Positions 5,251 to 5,378 of a stretch of DNA of 5,378 nt are shown piece after piece (the first letter of the stretch is position 1; each line of letters opens with the position of its first letter). The translations under genes were made by a program, and so were the position numbers. This DNA comes from Kiritimatiellia bacterium. Lineage in GTDB: Bacteria > Verrucomicrobiota > Kiritimatiellia > RFP12 > UBA1067. The DNA is taken from contig CAAGNL010000490.1 in NCBI GenBank assembly GCA_900771305.1, positions 1-5,378 on the forward strand. Reading direction: 5' to 3'. The notes beneath the pieces were generated by a model. It had not been told where the DNA came from. It did no database searches and was given only the letters and a program-made list of their open reading frames with translations.

Positions 5251-5378
5251 TTGTCATATACATATCAAGATCCTATGACGGGAGAAGAGTGTTCTGGTTC
5301 TGTGGCAGTAACGGAGTATATTCGAAATCATGTCACAATGACGTGCTTTCATAAAATAAACTGGGTGGCTGATTGACT
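5251..5378. other. Low-GC tip joined to the GC-rich Rhs fragment
   Basis: By hand count, 5251-5378 is about 40% GC (51 of 128), whereas 5081-5250 is about 69% (117 of 170). The switch is sharp and falls in the codon after GASVK of the YD frame. The frame stays open through it for about 41 codons (LSYTYQDPMTGEE at first, then no recognisable sequence) to the TGA at 5374-5376. A conserved GC-rich core followed by an AT-richer variable end is the classic pattern of Rhs polymorphic toxins, but no toxin domain is recognisable. A chimeric assembly would look the same. Confidence 0.6.
5329..5345. repeat. Small hairpin in the low-GC tail
   Basis: CATGTCA (5329-5335) pairs with TGACGTG (5339-5345) over a CAA loop, a 7-bp stem with one G-T pair, followed by CTTTCAT. 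It could be a weak terminator but lies inside the open frame, about 30 nt before its stop codon. Confidence 0.3.

Larger units (their letters stand above)
4951..5376 (+). pseudogene. YD-repeat (Rhs-family) protein fragment
   Basis: The open frame runs from a TTG at 4951 to TGA at 5374-5376, but recognisable Rhs sequence starts only near 5041. Three YD repeats are visible: YDHFGRL (5059-5079), YDAWGRR (5119-5139) and YDKYGRL (5197-5217), spaced 20 and 26 residues apart. Intact Rhs proteins have many such repeats building a large shell, usually ending in a DPxGL-type hallmark and a variable toxic tip. Here only about 70 residues of core remain and no hallmark is present at the core end. The frame does not match the signal-peptide ORF at 4982: joining them would require moving back one base (or skipping two). 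No start with a good ribosome site exists in this frame. It reads as a gene remnant from deletion or recombination, or an assembly/sequencing error near a contig end. Confidence 0.65.

Noticed and set aside
5251..5279. Promoter made of TTGTCA (5251-5256) and TATGAC (5274-5279), 17 bp apart
   Set aside because: The -10 matches only four of six positions, lacks the TGn extension seen in both other promoters, and such matches are expected by chance in an AT-richer stretch.

Overview
The window is GC-rich bacterial DNA with a compact, same-strand gene set. It most resembles a Verrucomicrobiota/PVC-type genome, possibly Kiritimatiellota. That placement is an inference from the unusual glycogen-synthase variant, the Rhs/YD-repeat fragment and the high GC, and it is not proven here.

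Layout. Positions 1-147 hold no gene I can support; there is at most the tail of an upstream gene, plus a hairpin at 59-82. A promoter with an extended -10 (148-176), overlapped by a perfect inverted repeat (133-153), lies directly in front of a four-gene plus-strand operon. The genes are argB (acetylglutamate kinase, 186-1055), argD (acetylornithine aminotransferase, 1039-2238), a GT5 glycogen/starch synthase (glgA, 2249-3787) and a ten-TM EamA/DMT-family transporter (3802-4683). The junctions are a 17-nt overlap, a 10-nt gap and a 14-nt gap, and the last three genes have good Shine-Dalgarno sites. argB has none: its ATG lies about 3 nt after the predicted transcription start, so its mRNA is probably leaderless or nearly so. 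A modest intrinsic-terminator candidate (4826-4850) follows the operon.

The right end is accessory in character. A strong promoter (A-rich upstream tract, perfect TTGACA, 17-bp spacer, extended -10) and a perfect Shine-Dalgarno drive a 33-codon ORF (4982-5083) that looks like a lipoprotein signal peptide. That ORF then stops, and a piece of a YD-repeat (Rhs) protein runs on in a different frame. The GC-rich YD core (about 69% GC over 5081-5250) changes abruptly near 5250 to a roughly 40% GC tail that ends in a stop two bases before the window edge.

How the genes work together. ArgB and ArgD carry out the second and fourth steps of the acetylated ornithine/arginine pathway. GlgA builds storage alpha-glucan. 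The transporter is of unknown specificity and could export a metabolite such as an amino acid. Co-transcription of arginine and glycogen genes is unusual and may link nitrogen and carbon storage, but the sequence does not show why they are together. The features most worth a second look are the two promoters sharing a TGTGGTA extended -10 motif, the palindrome on the argB -35, and the intact expression module spliced out of frame to an Rhs remnant with a low-GC tip.
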